Part shown: positions 1 through 12,599 of the stretch, one piece after another
How the letters are laid out: every line of letters starts with the position of its first letter
Position numbering within the stretch: position 1 is the first letter of the stretch
Position numbers and translations under genes: made by a program
The notes under the pieces: generated by a model
The model's database searches: none
The model's input: the letters and a program-made list of their open reading frames with translations, nothing else
What the model was told of the DNA's origin: nothing
Source of the DNA: Paragonimus skrjabini miyazakii
Lineage: Eukaryota > Platyhelminthes > Trematoda > Plagiorchiida > Troglotrematidae
Length of the DNA: 64,000 bases
Assembly: GCA_014338405.1 (NCBI GenBank)
Contig: JTDE01000264.1
Coordinates: 42,208 to 106,207 of the forward strand
Direction: 5' to 3'

Positions 1-22
1 GTTTACCACTGCGCCATTGACT
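1..22 (-). mobile_element. tRNA-derived SINE head, cut by window edge
   Basis: Read on the minus strand these bases contain TGGCGCAGTGGTAAAC, a close match to a tRNA A-box (internal RNA polymerase III promoter). The same core, TTGGCGCAGTGATCAAC, occurs in the SINE at 10.27 kb. The element would continue leftwards out of the window, so its B-box and body cannot be seen. Confidence 0.45.
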
Positions 23-2261
23 TCACGTTAGGCACGACCGAATTATCATATGTGAACACTCAACCACTTTCGCCTGTGAGTAATGATCAGGTTGCCCGAT
101 CGTCTCGAAATGGAGACACAGTTACTGCCTGTTAACTCCAATCGATAACCCCGCGATTAGGACTTCCTAGATTTAAGTTCCGGTTAGCTTTCCTTAACGG
201 GATCGGACCTCTGTTCTGTTTAAAACTGCACAATATGCTGGTCATTGTCTTTGGACAATAGAAAAGCCTACGCAAGATTGATTCGATTATTGTTATGTAG
301 TACATTTCGCTGTTGAAGAAGATACATGATGTGTGTTCAATGAACACAGTTACCAGTTCTTAGATTATAGTCTACCAATAGTGTTGATTCATGTTCAGGA
401 ATTGATATCCGATCGATTCAACTGGTGTAACCTTACGCTTTGTATAACGTCTCTCATACTACATGCATTTGCTCGTTTCCTTTTATCCCTCGAGATAACC
501 CTGAACCAAATATATGAACATGTTTAAACAAGTCTTGCTTCAGTTGTAGTAATGGCTTGTGGAACATGCGTTTGGTATTCAGAACAGTACTTTCTGAGTG
601 TTCATGCGGCCATCTGACTCGGCTAAGTCTTGTGACAATACTTCGGTTCCACAGCGCACTTTGTTTAGTCGATACGACTTCGGGTTTCCAGTCATCTCAT
701 TAACACTGACGATATCATGATCGAAGTATCGACAGATGTAATGAATATCCCTGCTTTCGTTCTCATTGACATGGTTCAATAGCCTAACCTCCCACCCCCT
801 CTAACGTTCGGCTCATAGAATGAAAGTACACCGTTTCTCAGTACAACTATCTGTAATCACATGTCAACATCACTCTTTTTCAACTGTGAACAATATAAAC
901 ATACGTAGTGCTTCATTTGCATTCTGTTTTGTCAAACTTCAATGTCTGTATGTGACACCTCACGCCAAAACGAAACCAACGAGCTGATAATATGTACATA
1001 AATCAACCAGGAGTCCTCTACCTCTTTTCCTATGTCTAGCCGAGTGCACTTCTGTGAGTTTCTATTTCAGCTTCTTGTACATTACCCCCGACAGCAATCT
1101 ATGTGAGAGACAACACTAAAGTGACAAACGAAACAACAAGGTTGGGCGTAAATTACTGGTTTGTGACGGGATCACACTAGCTCGTCAACATTTTTTGTTA
1201 GTTGTGCAATAACAGTGGTCTGCGTTGCCTCAAATTACACTGAGCAAACTTGGTCCGATCTTCACTTGCTAGCGATAGCTCACACTTAATATATAGCTTC
1301 CGTGACCTCTTTCATTTTTGTGTTCCAGGCGCTTTCGTACTGGTTCTGACCTTGGCTATAGATCGGATCTTTACTTTCTGCGAAATGCCAGAATTTCGCA
1401 CAAATGTTCTCAAGCATATCCATGTGTCGTTTTATAATGTTATTCTTTTGCTTATTCTGTAGAGCAGGGATGGTATTCAATAAACTCATACTAAATGTCC
1501 ATTCTTTTTGGGGCTGATGTTCCACTGTTATCATCGACTTATCGTGATATCATCACCGGCAGTGTTCAGTAGGTTTTTCTACCACCACCCATTTTCAAGT
1601 TGATCACTGGCGACTTTCTACTGAAGTGTTAGAAGCCGTGATTTGAGGTATACTGAAGAAACCACTGACATGTACTAGCCTACATGCAACTCATGTAGTC
1701 TTTATTTTGTTGGCGATATCTGTTCGTTGGTGTAGAATATATTTTTATCTTTAAAAGCGCAAATCTTTTAGTTTCGGGTTGATAGGGGCTTTTGTTAGCT
1801 TAGCGGCTTGTCAGAGCTGGTTGCCAGTTTTATCTACGTGGATAGGTTTACAGGCCTTGAAGATGCGGTTGAAGAGGCCGACAGTCGTAATTCGGAAGTC
1901 ACACTACGCCGTCTCTTATGACAGAAATCTGTGCTCTAACATTTGTACGTGATTGGTGTAAAACTTTTGAAGCGCAATAGATAACAAGTCTACGTCTTTT
2001 TGCGTTAGGTACCTCTACGAAAGGAGCAATTTTTGTGCTTGGTAACTTGGTTATCCTTCTTGATTTCAGTACTAAACTTAATATTGGGATGCAAGCTGTT
2101 GAGATGAGGATATTAGGTTCAGCCTGACAGATGTGATTTCTTCTCAAAAGGGGCAATAGATATATCGATCTACACAGGCCCAAGGGAGCTATCCTTGGTT
2201 CCCCTATCCATCTGGCTATGCGACCGTCCACTGAATGAAACTTTTACGTTATAGTGCACAG
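23..2261. other. no recognised gene
   Basis: Frames are frequently interrupted. The longest open frame is 110 codons on the minus strand at 1899-2231 and resembles nothing I know. No tandem repeat or strong element signature was seen. Confidence 0.5.
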
Positions 2262-2264
2262 ATT

Positions 2265-2610
2265 AAGAAGTTTGCGTGTGTCTTAAACTCCGAGAAAAGA
2301 TTCAGCGCCAACCCTCGCCACATCAAACCTTATCTAAGAAGTTGTCTGTACATGCTGTTTGCAGTAAGTAAACAGTACAATGAGGGCACTGCACACTCGG
2401 AGCATAAGCAGTAGTGGATTCTGAATACCAAAACTGGAAGGGTTAAGAACGTCGTGAGAAAACACTTGCTGGAATCTGGCCATGCAGCAGATTTCTCAGA
2501 AGATTTTCGTGTTGTCTGTCAGAATGTATACAAACGAATCCTAACTTTCTCAGAGGTGTTAACTGTACATCTTAAGAAACTACGTTCTTATGTTCAGAAG
2601 TACCAATAAT
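2265..2610 (+). mobile_element. Penelope-like element, GIY-YIG endonuclease remnant
   Basis: One plus-strand frame stays open through this stretch except for one TAG at about 2411. Its end resembles the C-terminal part of Penelope-like retroelement proteins: a HLLESGHAADF segment, then a hydrophobic stretch, then a short ..YVQK.. terminus before TAA, matching the family pattern H..E.GH...F, EAL.I, LC.QK. The start (KFAC..NSE) sits where the family has its Cys-containing GIY-YIG core, but the YIG residues are degraded. In this family the nuclease nicks the target DNA for integration. There is no start codon and no reverse transcriptase attached, so this is a dead 3' fragment. Recognition is by pattern memory only. 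Confidence 0.5.
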
Positions 2611-2614
2611 GAAC

Positions 2615-4835
2615 TTAAGTCTACCCTGGCAATCTTCTGCATAAATGACTTATTAATTATAGTTCTTCAGCATCCAATCCTTATTGTTTTCAACACTTCC
2701 GTTCACATTACTCTTACTGCCAATTGTTCTTGTAATTCCGATATGTATTCTGTTAACTCCACCAGCACGGATGAAATTCGAATCACTAACTCTTCTGCCT
2801 ATTACTAGTTCGTATACACATTCATTCCAGTGTTTGTCTCGTTTCTTTGTAAGTTGAGTAAAAAAAAAGTCAATATTGAAACAGGTCGCACACGTTCGTA
2901 CAGTCAAACTATGATTACCGACTAGAAAAATTATTATTTTGCCTGTATGCATCCATTCGGTTATCATTTGGTGTATGTGACTAACGTGAACGATTGAAAT
3001 GTCCGAGCATACATCTCTTTATAACTATTTTGAATTTATTCAAATTCATACGTGGACTAAGCTGCTTCAAACACAGATATGACGTTTTTAGAGCAATGGG
3101 ACAGTAAGAGTACATGTTCTACTGATTGATTTTATCTGGTTGGCCGTTCCATAAAACAGTAGGAATATGTAGATCAATACGCGTGGCGATAACGATTGAT
3201 CGGAATAAACGGAGGGAGTAGGTTAAATGGTCACGAATGGAAGAAAACCATGATAGAAGGTTTTTTTCTGCGCACCCTTCACCGATTGAATTTGTTGAAT
3301 TAAGGGAGCCTGAGTGATGACTAAGAGTCTTGAAGTTGGGGTTAAGTAACAGCACTGCAAAGGAGTTGACCTGGTCGATGTTACTTGGACGTATTTCACA
3401 GTCGATGTTTTCGGGTTCCTTGTTCAGGTGTCCGCATTGTTCCCCGTTCACGTAACTGATTGCACCAACTACTTGTGGGTGTATTTGACTATACGTTGAG
3501 CCAAACACCCTTTCGTTCTGTGAGCGTGCATTTATTTGTAACAGCTAGTGAGCTGAATAGTACCATGCCAAATGGAATGTTTAAATGAATTGAACTTCGC
3601 GTTTATGAAGTTTACTCCTCGGGTTGATAGCATCGGACACAACTGAAGAGCAGAATGCGTGCAGTTTATGGTTGATACAAGCTTGTGACACATCTTCGTT
3701 CAGGTGATCCCCGCGAAGCGGTAATCTCAGAAAGTTCGCCATCTTAGATCGAAAGGCCTTTTAGTTTTCACTTGTCGTGCATGATAGTGTTCCTCATCGA
3801 CGAAATTCTAAATATTGCCAACACAAAACATGTTTGCTGTATTGCTGTCAGAACTCTGTCATTCGATCAGTCCTAGAAAGTGTATGCTGGTGGTGAAGGA
3901 AGAGGACTTCACATGGTTGTGTCAGCAATTAGTTTAGAAACAGAGCTCACAAATTAAAACTGAATAGTTTCTGTACATAACAAAATGTGTACCGTAAACT
4001 GTTTAAAGAAGTCTTCGGTCCACTTTTTGGTTTAGATTTGACGAACAGAAGTGGGCAACTCTCCAAGCTATCGGGTAAGTTTGCGCTTGGTTTATTCAAC
4101 GGAACATCATGTGTACAACTCCCGCATACTCCTTGTCCGCTGGATTCAATTTTTAATCCGTTTTACTTGTTTCTATTGAACTTCAGTGAAGTATCCGGAC
4201 AACCTAATTTACTACTGAAGCGTTATTTTCTGGCATAGCACTTAATCTAAATTTATTTTGATAAGTGAGTATAACATATAATCCAGATACCCTTATTAAC
4301 CAAAACAGTGTCCAAAATGTTTGCAATTTTCAGTGTAATTTTTTAGCTGATTAAATTTGAACTTGAAAAACGGAGACTATTTGAAATGTCTAACTAATAT
4401 TTTGAAGATGTGAGTTGACCAGCCGACCCGTTACGTAATCACTGATGTTTACATGTTTTCGGTTTATTAAGAGGTGGAAAAAGTGCTTGTGGAAGTATGA
4501 GATTTAGACTTCGTGAATACCAACTAATTCTTCTCTTGTGCAGTACTGTAGTTCCATAAGCGTTTTTAATCAGATGAATTGGTGGTTTCAGCGTTCCAAC
4601 GTGCAGAATGACGATTGTTTGGCAGCAGTAGTCAGTTCATGATTGATCAATTGTGATGTCCAATATCGTACCATATGTTGAGAATAAATGTAAGCCGCCA
4701 TATAACCGGTCAGCTTCGGTTGTGTACGAAGCTATAAGCTGAAATTTATTCGGCCGCAGTGTGAAATCTCATTGTTGTGGAGAGACGCTGAGCTTCAAGT
4801 TAATAGTCACAATGCCGGTGACCATTACGGCTATG
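2615..4835. other. no recognised gene
   Basis: Anonymous sequence. It contains a 129-codon minus-strand open frame (3119-3508) and an 83-codon plus-strand frame (3987-4238). Neither shows a family motif, signal peptide or convincing splice sites. The 129-codon frame is longer than most chance frames here and could be an old transposon piece. Confidence 0.45.
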
Positions 4836-4837
4836 AG

Positions 4838-4895
4838 ACTCTAGTGATCTAGTAGATAAGAGCCGGACTTGCTGGTAGCCAGTTGATACATCCTT
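4838..4895 (+). mobile_element. degenerate tRNA-like SINE head or tRNA pseudogene
   Basis: TGATCTAGTAGATAAGAGC at 4845-4863 matches a tRNA A-box and D-arm with a few changes, and a decayed B-box-like stretch lies at 4880-4893. The spacing is right for a tRNA, but the B-box is too mutated for a working gene. No SINE body was recognised downstream. Confidence 0.35.
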
Positions 4896-5304
4896 CATAA
4901 TGTTACTACCTGGTGAGTACTCAGTATTACAATATCTGTTTGAAAATGTATTTCATGATTTTAGACAATTATTATTTACTTTACCGTTCGTGCGAACCAG
5001 AGTAAAGTTTCAAGTTGAAATGGTTTGCGTCCGTCTCATTTTGACTGAGGCATATGAGCTGGTTCACTGAAGACAGTAACTTCAACTTAACTGAGAAGTC
5101 CTACTCACTGGGTTATCGACTGTATAGAACAGAGCGATTCTGTCTATTATTCTTTCGAAATGATCGACAAAACTGAACACTATTCATACTGCACTATTCA
5201 TGCAACGCTGTGGTTGAGCGTTTGGATTTGATCACTTGGTCAAACTTATTGCGAAGTTACTGATATTGTGGTTAACATGCTAGTCCCACAAGCCTGAAGG
5301 TCAG

Positions 5305-5460
5305 AGGGCAAACTCCGTTCCGGACAAGAATATGCAGTACTTATGAGCTCTAATAAGAGTTCCGTTCTAAAGTGACCTAGCCGTAAGGCTTACTTGAATG
5401 CGAACGCTGCGATCGAGCGTGAGCGTTGCTCATTTTGAAAGAAACACCGATCCCTGGAAA
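5305..5460 (+). mobile_element. SINE body copy (same family as 10.3, 16.9 and 31.1 kb)
   Basis: The segment shares blocks in the same order with the copies near 16.9 and 31.1 kb: CCGTTCCGG, then AATATGCA.TACT, then GAGCTCTAA, and about 80 bases later a CTGCG-rich block followed by a GAAACACC/GAAACC block. It is strongly diverged and has lost the tRNA-like promoter head. It is non-coding. Confidence 0.45.
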
Positions 5461-6189
5461 CCGATCGACTCTGGTGTGATCAAAATCCCGACATTTCCAC
5501 ACCGTTCAAATGAGCCATGCCACCATAATTATTGATTTCCTTGCGCTTCTTCATATTACTGGCGTAGGTTAAGCTGAGACATGCGGATAGTAACGTTTTG
5601 AATGGAGTCAGTTACTAAGCAAAGAGGCGAATGATAAGAAAGGACTAACAGAACCAAAGAATTACACCTGTCACTGACAAGTACAGTGCGCAAATACATT
5701 CAGCACTTAAAAAAATGACAGAAACATGGATACAGAACCACCAAAATAAATGAGCTAATCTAAATCCCTTCTGAGTACTGAGAATTAACAAGGTTGACTC
5801 AAGTGCGTAAAAATTGAAGCCTTAACTCGCTCGAATGAGTTCTCCACTATCTCCAAATTTAGTGGAAATCGCGCATCACTGACAATTACCATGGGGCGTC
5901 AGATATATCATTTGACCGAGCAGCCCAGAGGTTAGATACGACTCTCATTTCAGTTTTCGATCGTGAGACACTAAAGCTGTCCGATTAACTGTTGTGAGAC
6001 TAGTCTGCGAACAGGGCAAATAATGACGACATCTACTAACCAAAGGTCTGAGTCATCGCCTGCAACTCGACCAGCGATGATCCATTGGATGAAGAGAGCG
6101 ATTAAGGATAGTGTTAGTTGTGGGCGAAATAAATGCAAAATAATTTGGTCTACTGTAAGGCTTGTGGGTAATATCGCGACAGAAGACAA

Positions 6190-6256
6190 TCACTGGACTC
6201 GAACTCCGATTGTCGGGATCGAGACGCCTACACACTATCCACCAAGCCACGCTAAC
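6190..6256 (-). mobile_element. tRNA-derived SINE head
   Basis: On the minus strand an A-box (TGGCTTGGTGG, 6249-6239) is followed 32 bases later by an almost perfect B-box (GAGTTCGAGTCC, 6206-6195). This is the internal RNA polymerase III promoter of a tRNA. The acceptor and anticodon stems do not pair well, so I read it as a tRNA-derived SINE head rather than a tRNA gene. Confidence 0.6.
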
Positions 6257-6259
6257 AGC

Positions 6260-9200
6260 TACAGGACTTGAGTCTATCCAGTGTTAATTGTATTCTCTCC
6301 ACGTCGTCTTATTGTTATGTTGAATCTTAATTTGTTTGTTTTCACATTGTTTAATTTAATTGTTTGCGGCGTCAGCTTATTATGTGCCGATTCCCGTGCA
6401 CAAATTCCACTTAATTTCAAGTTGTAAAGCTTTCTCATAAGTAATTTTTTAATATACAGAACTAAGGTAATTTGAGTACACCGTTAATAGACCATCTTGT
6501 CCTGCACGACTCAAGAAGTTTGTAGCGACCCTGATAAACTGCTTATAATTGTAGATTATTTCGGATTCCATAGGTAAACATATTGGCTTACTAACTGGCT
6601 CAAAGCAGTCTGCGTGTGTTCTACGTGGCGAGTCTTTTCCATGCTAATCCCCAAGTCCCCGAGGTTAGTCTTTGCGGGGTATGGTATTTAATATGTAATA
6701 AAGAGGTTAATCATTGTCTTGAATGTACAAGAAAACTTCTCCAGATCGTCTGAAGCACCTAGAAAAGTGATGGACATTCCTGGCAAATTGGTGATTACAC
6801 ACTTGATACTAAGGTATGCGAAGAAGACTGAAGTTTTAGACAGTTTCTTCTGCATCAAGGATGGTAGTTTAACGAATTCAGCTGTTTGAATCAATAGAGG
6901 AATTAGTGAACGAGAGTGTAATTAATCAAAAACCAAGTTTGACAACGCTAAAGACAGCCGTGATGTCGTTCACTTTGGGTTCTGTTTGCGTAATTGTTAT
7001 ATCCCCAATGACCTTGTAAGTCAGAACCACTGAATACACGACGAATGCACTGTGGTTCAGGCTGCTTGAATTTAATACGTAATCTTCTCAACGTGCACGC
7101 CCGTAACTACATTCAAATCGGAAGAGGCACATAAAACAGTCGGAATCAACCAGCGGGCAAAATGGAATTAACCAAGATCACTAGGTGAGTGTGGGTAAAT
7201 TTAATGAAGACGATCTGTGCATGTCTGATTGCGTGTGCAAGTGGGTTCATCACTCTGTCTAGATCCAGCATCTTCCTCTGTTGAAGCGACTCGCCAGTGA
7301 TGGCATAGTTTATTGCAGTTTACTAAGGGTCACGTGCACCTAAAACATATTCGAAGGTCATCTGTGGTTTCTTCCTAACGAGTTCCATGTAGGTTCTTTG
7401 TTTTATTTAAAGGCTACAACATTACGATATCTTCTGCAACTGAGACGATGAACTCCCCACTCGGAGCCTCTGTGACGTGATCTACGAAGTCATCCCCTAT
7501 GTGTTGTTCAGCGGTCGCGTTCCCCTTTTTGTGTCGGTTGTTAAAATTGAATCCTGTTGTGTCCATGATTTTGATATTCAAAGGTCGCAACTTGCATTGT
7601 GGGTTCACGAACAACTGCTGTTAGGAATACCGTTACCGTGGGAGTGCTAGCGGTGGTTACTTTTGATATAATTGACATTCTTTTTTTCCATTTCCCTTCC
7701 TTTGTTCATCCTGATTTATGAGCAATCTTCTGTATCTACTCGTAAAAGTGTGGCAAAATTTATCAGGGCATAAATGCTGTGATACTGGTCTCCCTTTTTA
7801 TTTACTCACGACCCAGATTGTCCTTTCCTAGAAATCTCAAGGATTTACATATGTGTATGCATCTATAAATGACATACATAATTATATTTACTAGTGTCAC
7901 CATCACTTCCTGGATGATAAACTATTGTGATTTAAGGCCAGCGTCTCATGCATACAACGAGTAACCTCCATCCTTAGACGTTACCATATATCTCCGGATA
8001 CTGACGTAAATCTTACCGGTTGAGCTACTTCGTCATTTGTCGTTTTTGTATTTTTAAACTGGACGGATGGTTTTGCAGTGAACACTCGCACGAGTGCCAT
8101 TCAGCGCATTTTAGTTCAACGGGTTCAGTCAGGGGATGAATAGAACGGTAGAGTGTGGAAATCTTCTCACGGCGTTTAAAACAGAACTACAAATAGGTCG
8201 TATGGGTATTGAATTCAACAGCCGTTCTATAGAAGACTAGGACATGGTTGCGACGCGATGTTTTTAAGAGAATGCTTGTACGATATGATTGTCTTATCTT
8301 TGGTAGAAAACAGGAAGGTCATATTAATCGTTCAAACAAACCAGAAGAAGACTATTGTATTTGGCCGCATAATAGAAATAGTTATCAACCACATTAACAA
8401 TTAATGTTAGTCTGCTAGTCCACCATTCAACGATTCGAACGGTTCTCAACTGTTCTTGCGCGGTGCTACCCCTTAACATACGCTATAGTAGACAGTGTCA
8501 AGCAATAGTCGATTTAGTAAAAAACGTAGTTTGGGTTTTCCGCTTTGTGGAAAGATCACCAGTTAGATTGCAAACATTTTACCATCATGCACGATATTAA
8601 TGTCACCTCGTTCGGTGACAAAACCAAGTTTGGAGAACAAACTAACACTCAAGTCTTTAACCTGAGCTGCTAAATTTACTACTAATTTCCACGATCACAG
8701 AATGTGTTGTTTTGGCGAAAAACTTGCCAGGTGAATAATCTTGATAGAAGCAGTCTTATAAGCAACCGCTGAAAGAAATCTAACTCCAGGAAGCACTTTA
8801 AAACTCAGTATAAATAAATATGTATATATCTTATACACCTAGAACTCTCTTGATTTTAGCTTCCTAATAAGCTAGTGCCAGAATACATTTCCTAGAGTAG
8901 GCCGAAACGTAGAAAAAAAACAACAATCGGATACCACCGTAGTTTTAGGTCTTGTTTTGGAAATCATCAAAATATCTGGGAGTTTTTAAATAGTTCCTTC
9001 AAGAAGTACACGAATCTTTATTATTTGCCGAGTACGAGGAACTATTAGGAAATTTGATGTCAGAAGACCGTTAGGCAAATTTCGTTACATTCCAGCAAAC
9101 ACATCACAATGGTAATGTTCATTCAGCAGAGGCAAACAAATTCAATGAAGGGAAAAATCAATCATAAAAAAGAGACTGTGAAATTAGGAATTTGCCGTGA

Positions 9201-9430
9201 AAAAAGCAGGTTAGTTTTCACTTTTTGTCAACAAAACTTTGCCTATCATCTTTCAATAACAACAGACTCGGCTGGCTGGATAGGTAATCGAGTGTTGGTT
9301 ACATAGACGAAGTTGAACCTGATTGTCATGATAATTCAATGGTTGAAACGTGTCAGGTAACGTGTGACGAAGACGCTGTATTGCACTGTTCGAGCAACAA
9401 GAGTCGCCTCAATCACGTTCACTTTACGTT
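6260..9430. other. no recognised gene
   Basis: Only short frames of up to about 70 codons and no recognisable element. A short degenerate motif around 8870-8915 was considered as a hammerhead ribozyme and rejected. Confidence 0.5.
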
Positions 9431-9439
9431 CGACCTAGT

Positions 9440-10065
9440 GTCTGTTGACAACCGAACCAGCATTTTCTTGGTCATCCAATGAAATGAACTTGCAAAAAAG
9501 GCGCAAAGATTCCAGCAAATATAATGAGAAGTGGCTGAAAATAGTCGCCTTCCAGTGGAGCAGGGTCAGTCTCAACAGTGTGGGGTTAGCAACTTGGCAG
9601 AATGATAGAAGCAGCTCCCATGTAGTGTTCGTTTAGAGACAAACAAAAGGAGAAGGATAGGCAACTCTGCATAGACTGGAGCGTACAGGTTGCCCTTATA
9701 AAGTGCAGTTTAATGAAGCGGGCAGCATACTGGCCAACAATGAAATATGGCTGGATACCAAGGATCATGTTTTGAAATGAAACAATGTCGAACGCGCATG
9801 CAACACTTGAAGTTAGGCGCACACGAACGACAACATATTACCCGCAGACGAATGGCACCACTGAATGCAACAACCGAACGCTCGGTGACTAGCTACCAGT
9901 CAAGGGAGATGAAGCTTAATCTACCCTGTTAATGGTTTTGACAAGTGACCAAGCGTCGGTTTAGACGAACACGATTAATTGTCCGTCTCTTTTGATTTAC
10001 GGTACAACCCCCAAGTTCCCAGGAACTCACTAAAGTAAAATTAGCCCGGAGGGCATTGATTCGGA
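9440..10065 (+). mobile_element. Ty3/gypsy-type integrase remnant
   Basis: Two integrase landmarks lie in order on the plus strand. At 9712-9760 a frame reads MKRAAYWPTMKYGW, like the segment linking the integrase HHCC zinc domain to the core (..YWP.M..D). At 9825-9890 it reads RTTTYYPQTNGTTECNNRTL, like the core segment around the third catalytic acid (..Y.PQ.NG..E..NR.L), with the Glu still present. A weaker match near 9998-10030 (YGTTPKFPGT) fits the following ..G..P..P segment. The middle of the catalytic core is missing and frames change, so the copy is dead. Known role of the family: inserting LTR retrotransposon cDNA. Confidence 0.6.
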
Positions 10066-10249
10066 TTAATAATTATTTGACTAATAGGAAGTAATAGCAG
10101 ATTTGGTTGCCTTATGTTGGACATCATTCACAAGTAATCGAAGCTGTTGTATTCCCACAGACTTTTCGTAAACTTTCTTGTCGAGATGATCGAGAAATCT
10201 AAGCATTACCTATATGCTAATTCGAGTGAGCGTTTGCATACGATAGTCC

Positions 10250-10400
10250 GGTCACGTCTAATGTGAGGTCATTGGCGCAGTGATCAACACGGGTGCCTCA
10301 CAAAAACGTGACCGGAGTTATTGTCCTGGCCATCTCAAGGATTTGCACTACTGGCGAGTTTCAACAAGATCGAAATGCAAGTGTAATGCTTCTTCTCGAA
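10250..10400 (+). mobile_element. tRNA-derived SINE with recognisable head
   Basis: ATTGGCGCAGTGATCAACAC at 10268-10287 is a tRNA A-box and D-arm. A decayed T-arm/B-box region follows (CCGGAGTTATTGTCCTGG, about 10311-10328). The next block, GGATTTGCACTACTGGCGAG, matches GGATATGCACTACTGACAAG in the 31.1-kb copy. This is the only copy in the window with both head and start of the body, so it defines the family's structure. It lies about 200 bases downstream of the integrase remnant. Confidence 0.6.
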
Positions 10401-12380
10401 ACAGACTGACTAAAAAATCTATCTGAATGCGACAGCTACTACCACTTATTAGCGATGCCCAACTTATGACCACCGTTTGCCAAAACGAGAACGGGTGTGC
10501 AAAATCTGGAAACGAACAACAGAGCAACCTGCTCCTCAGCAGCTTGACAAAACCAAGATGTTCAGCCGAAAATTCTGTGAATTATTGTGGACAGCAGAAC
10601 AAACACACTAATTCTCACGGCTTAAGAACACTTCTATTTGTGTTATAGGGTCCATATCTGATACGTTCTAGACGGGTCTCGTATAAGCAACCGAGCGGAA
10701 TACCAGAGCGAAAGGAATATACAACTGTAAGTAAGCAAAATGGCATGATATGCCTATGGGGGAAATCAGAACAGAATCACTTAACCAGGGATTAATATTA
10801 CTACGAATAGACAGAGTTCTTCAACAGGTAACAAGCAGTCTAGGGATCTCATGGTAATCAGAAACGCTGCGTAATGCACAACTTTACCCAAGTATGGGAT
10901 AGTTCGAATTTTTAGAGGACCCAAGCCTTGAAACTAATAGCAGACCTAAGCGTCAGAAAGACTGAAAACTGAAAGTAAAAACTAGAAATGCTTATGTTTC
11001 GTACGCCAGGTGATACAGAGACTCGATAGCCGTGCAAAACGGTGAAGAAATCCGTTACTGTTTTTTCTCAAATATCTTGTAACCAATATCTGACACTACT
11101 TGGTAACTGGACTTCGGAATCTCAAGAAGTGGTGGTACGTCTCTCGCCAGGAGTCCATACCAGATGAAAACTGGGGACAGTCAATTAACCTATATTAAAA
11201 CTTTGCACTAGTCGTATACAGACGGGGAGTGGTGCGAGCGCTGTGAAATAAAATCTACAAACTCTGGTCGGATCAAAAGATTTCCAAAATGATTCACTTT
11301 ATCTTACAGACGTTTATCCAAAACAGATATCTCACCTGTTTTAAATGCACCTATCTTCCGCCTAGTCGTCGCAGTGGTACCACACTGTTAATATGTCTAC
11401 CTTAATATCTCTACTCTTACTGGACTCTGCACTGAACCAACCTTTTATGACGACCGATCTCACTGTGCTCCTAGTCACTCGGCTGTGAGAATGTATCCAG
11501 TACTGACACTCGCCAAGTCAACTATTATTTCTGGGTTTACCCGCAGTTGACAGTACAGTGAAAACACTCCATACTCGAGTCCCGGTGAGTCTTTCCAAAT
11601 GATTATTGAATATCAAAAGTGGAACAGCAATGAGTGCTATTACAAAGCATTGATAAAATCCTATGTTTGTTGCCGGACAATGAGCATACAGTCTTTAGCA
11701 TTTTCCGAATTGTCTACAACACATTGTAGGAATGCACCGATGGATGTTTCAAAACAGATACTGGTTATAAGTTAAATAGACCGGGTATTATTTTTTTACT
11801 TCGTTTCCTATAGGATTGATTGTACGCCTTTATTTCTGTGCCAAGTGTCCAATACAAACTGAATAACTGTATAGCTAGTATTTGTTCAGTCAACTGGTGC
11901 ATGCAATTTTGCTCACAAACTGCTCCATGTATTATGTTTTCTCCCCCACCTTTCTACATCCGTTACCGTCTGTCACCATTGTGGTATTCTGTGACTGGTT
12001 GAATCCTTGACCAGAAATGAGGATTGTTCATTGGGAAGTTTTGCTCACACGCGCCTATTTCTTTTTTTTTTAATTCCGCGTACGTAATTGGAAAGATTCA
12101 ACTAAATGTTGCTCAAGCATAAATCTCGCATGACGATCTTAATGTGTTGGAAGTGTATTGGTGGATAACACTGTTCCGGTACACTGGGCATTTTTTTATT
12201 ACGATGGAACTAAAAGCAGTTCATCAAAAAATCACAGCATGTTTTCTCTTCCTAAAAATACTCTAGTTGTAAACTTATGAATGTATATTTTTGACTACTG
12301 ATGAGTAGTCAGGGATTTGATCAGTTTCAAGGTGAACATCATTTGTCGTTGATCGCCGCCTTCACAATCAGATAGGCATT
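10401..12380. other. no recognised gene
   Basis: Many stops in all frames. Frames at 10427-10648 and 11820-12002 show no family signature. No repeat seen. Confidence 0.5.
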
Positions 12381-12381
12381 C

Positions 12382-12582
12382 CTACCAGTCTTTTCCGAAA
12401 AGAGGCGAAGGCTGCGACAAACTATGAATGGTTTTCAACTTGAGATATTTCTGAGTAAGATAGAGAGGGCAGTTGATGAAGGTTTCAGGAATCGTCCTGC
12501 AGTCTGCACATACATCACATTTCGGAAGCCCTGACCGACAATTTTGGTCGCTTTTCATTTTACTAAACGTAGCACTGGTCAT
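12382..12582 (-). mobile_element. Cys-rich C-terminal tail of a non-LTR reverse transcriptase
   Basis: The minus-strand frame contains GLPKCDVCADCRTIPETFIN followed by CPLY. This fits the tail motif of many LINE polyproteins, C..C....ET..H....CP.y...R, thought to bind nucleic acid, though the expected His is replaced. The frame is short and no reverse-transcriptase palm is visible upstream. I call it a 3' LINE remnant; an unrelated Cys-rich frame is possible. Confidence 0.35.
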
Positions 12583-12599
12583 ATTGCACGGTTACGTAA

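Noticed and set aside
8868..8916. Possible hammerhead ribozyme (CTAATAAG ... CCGAAACG)
   Set aside because: The core CTGATGA is altered at two invariant positions and I could not draw convincing stems.
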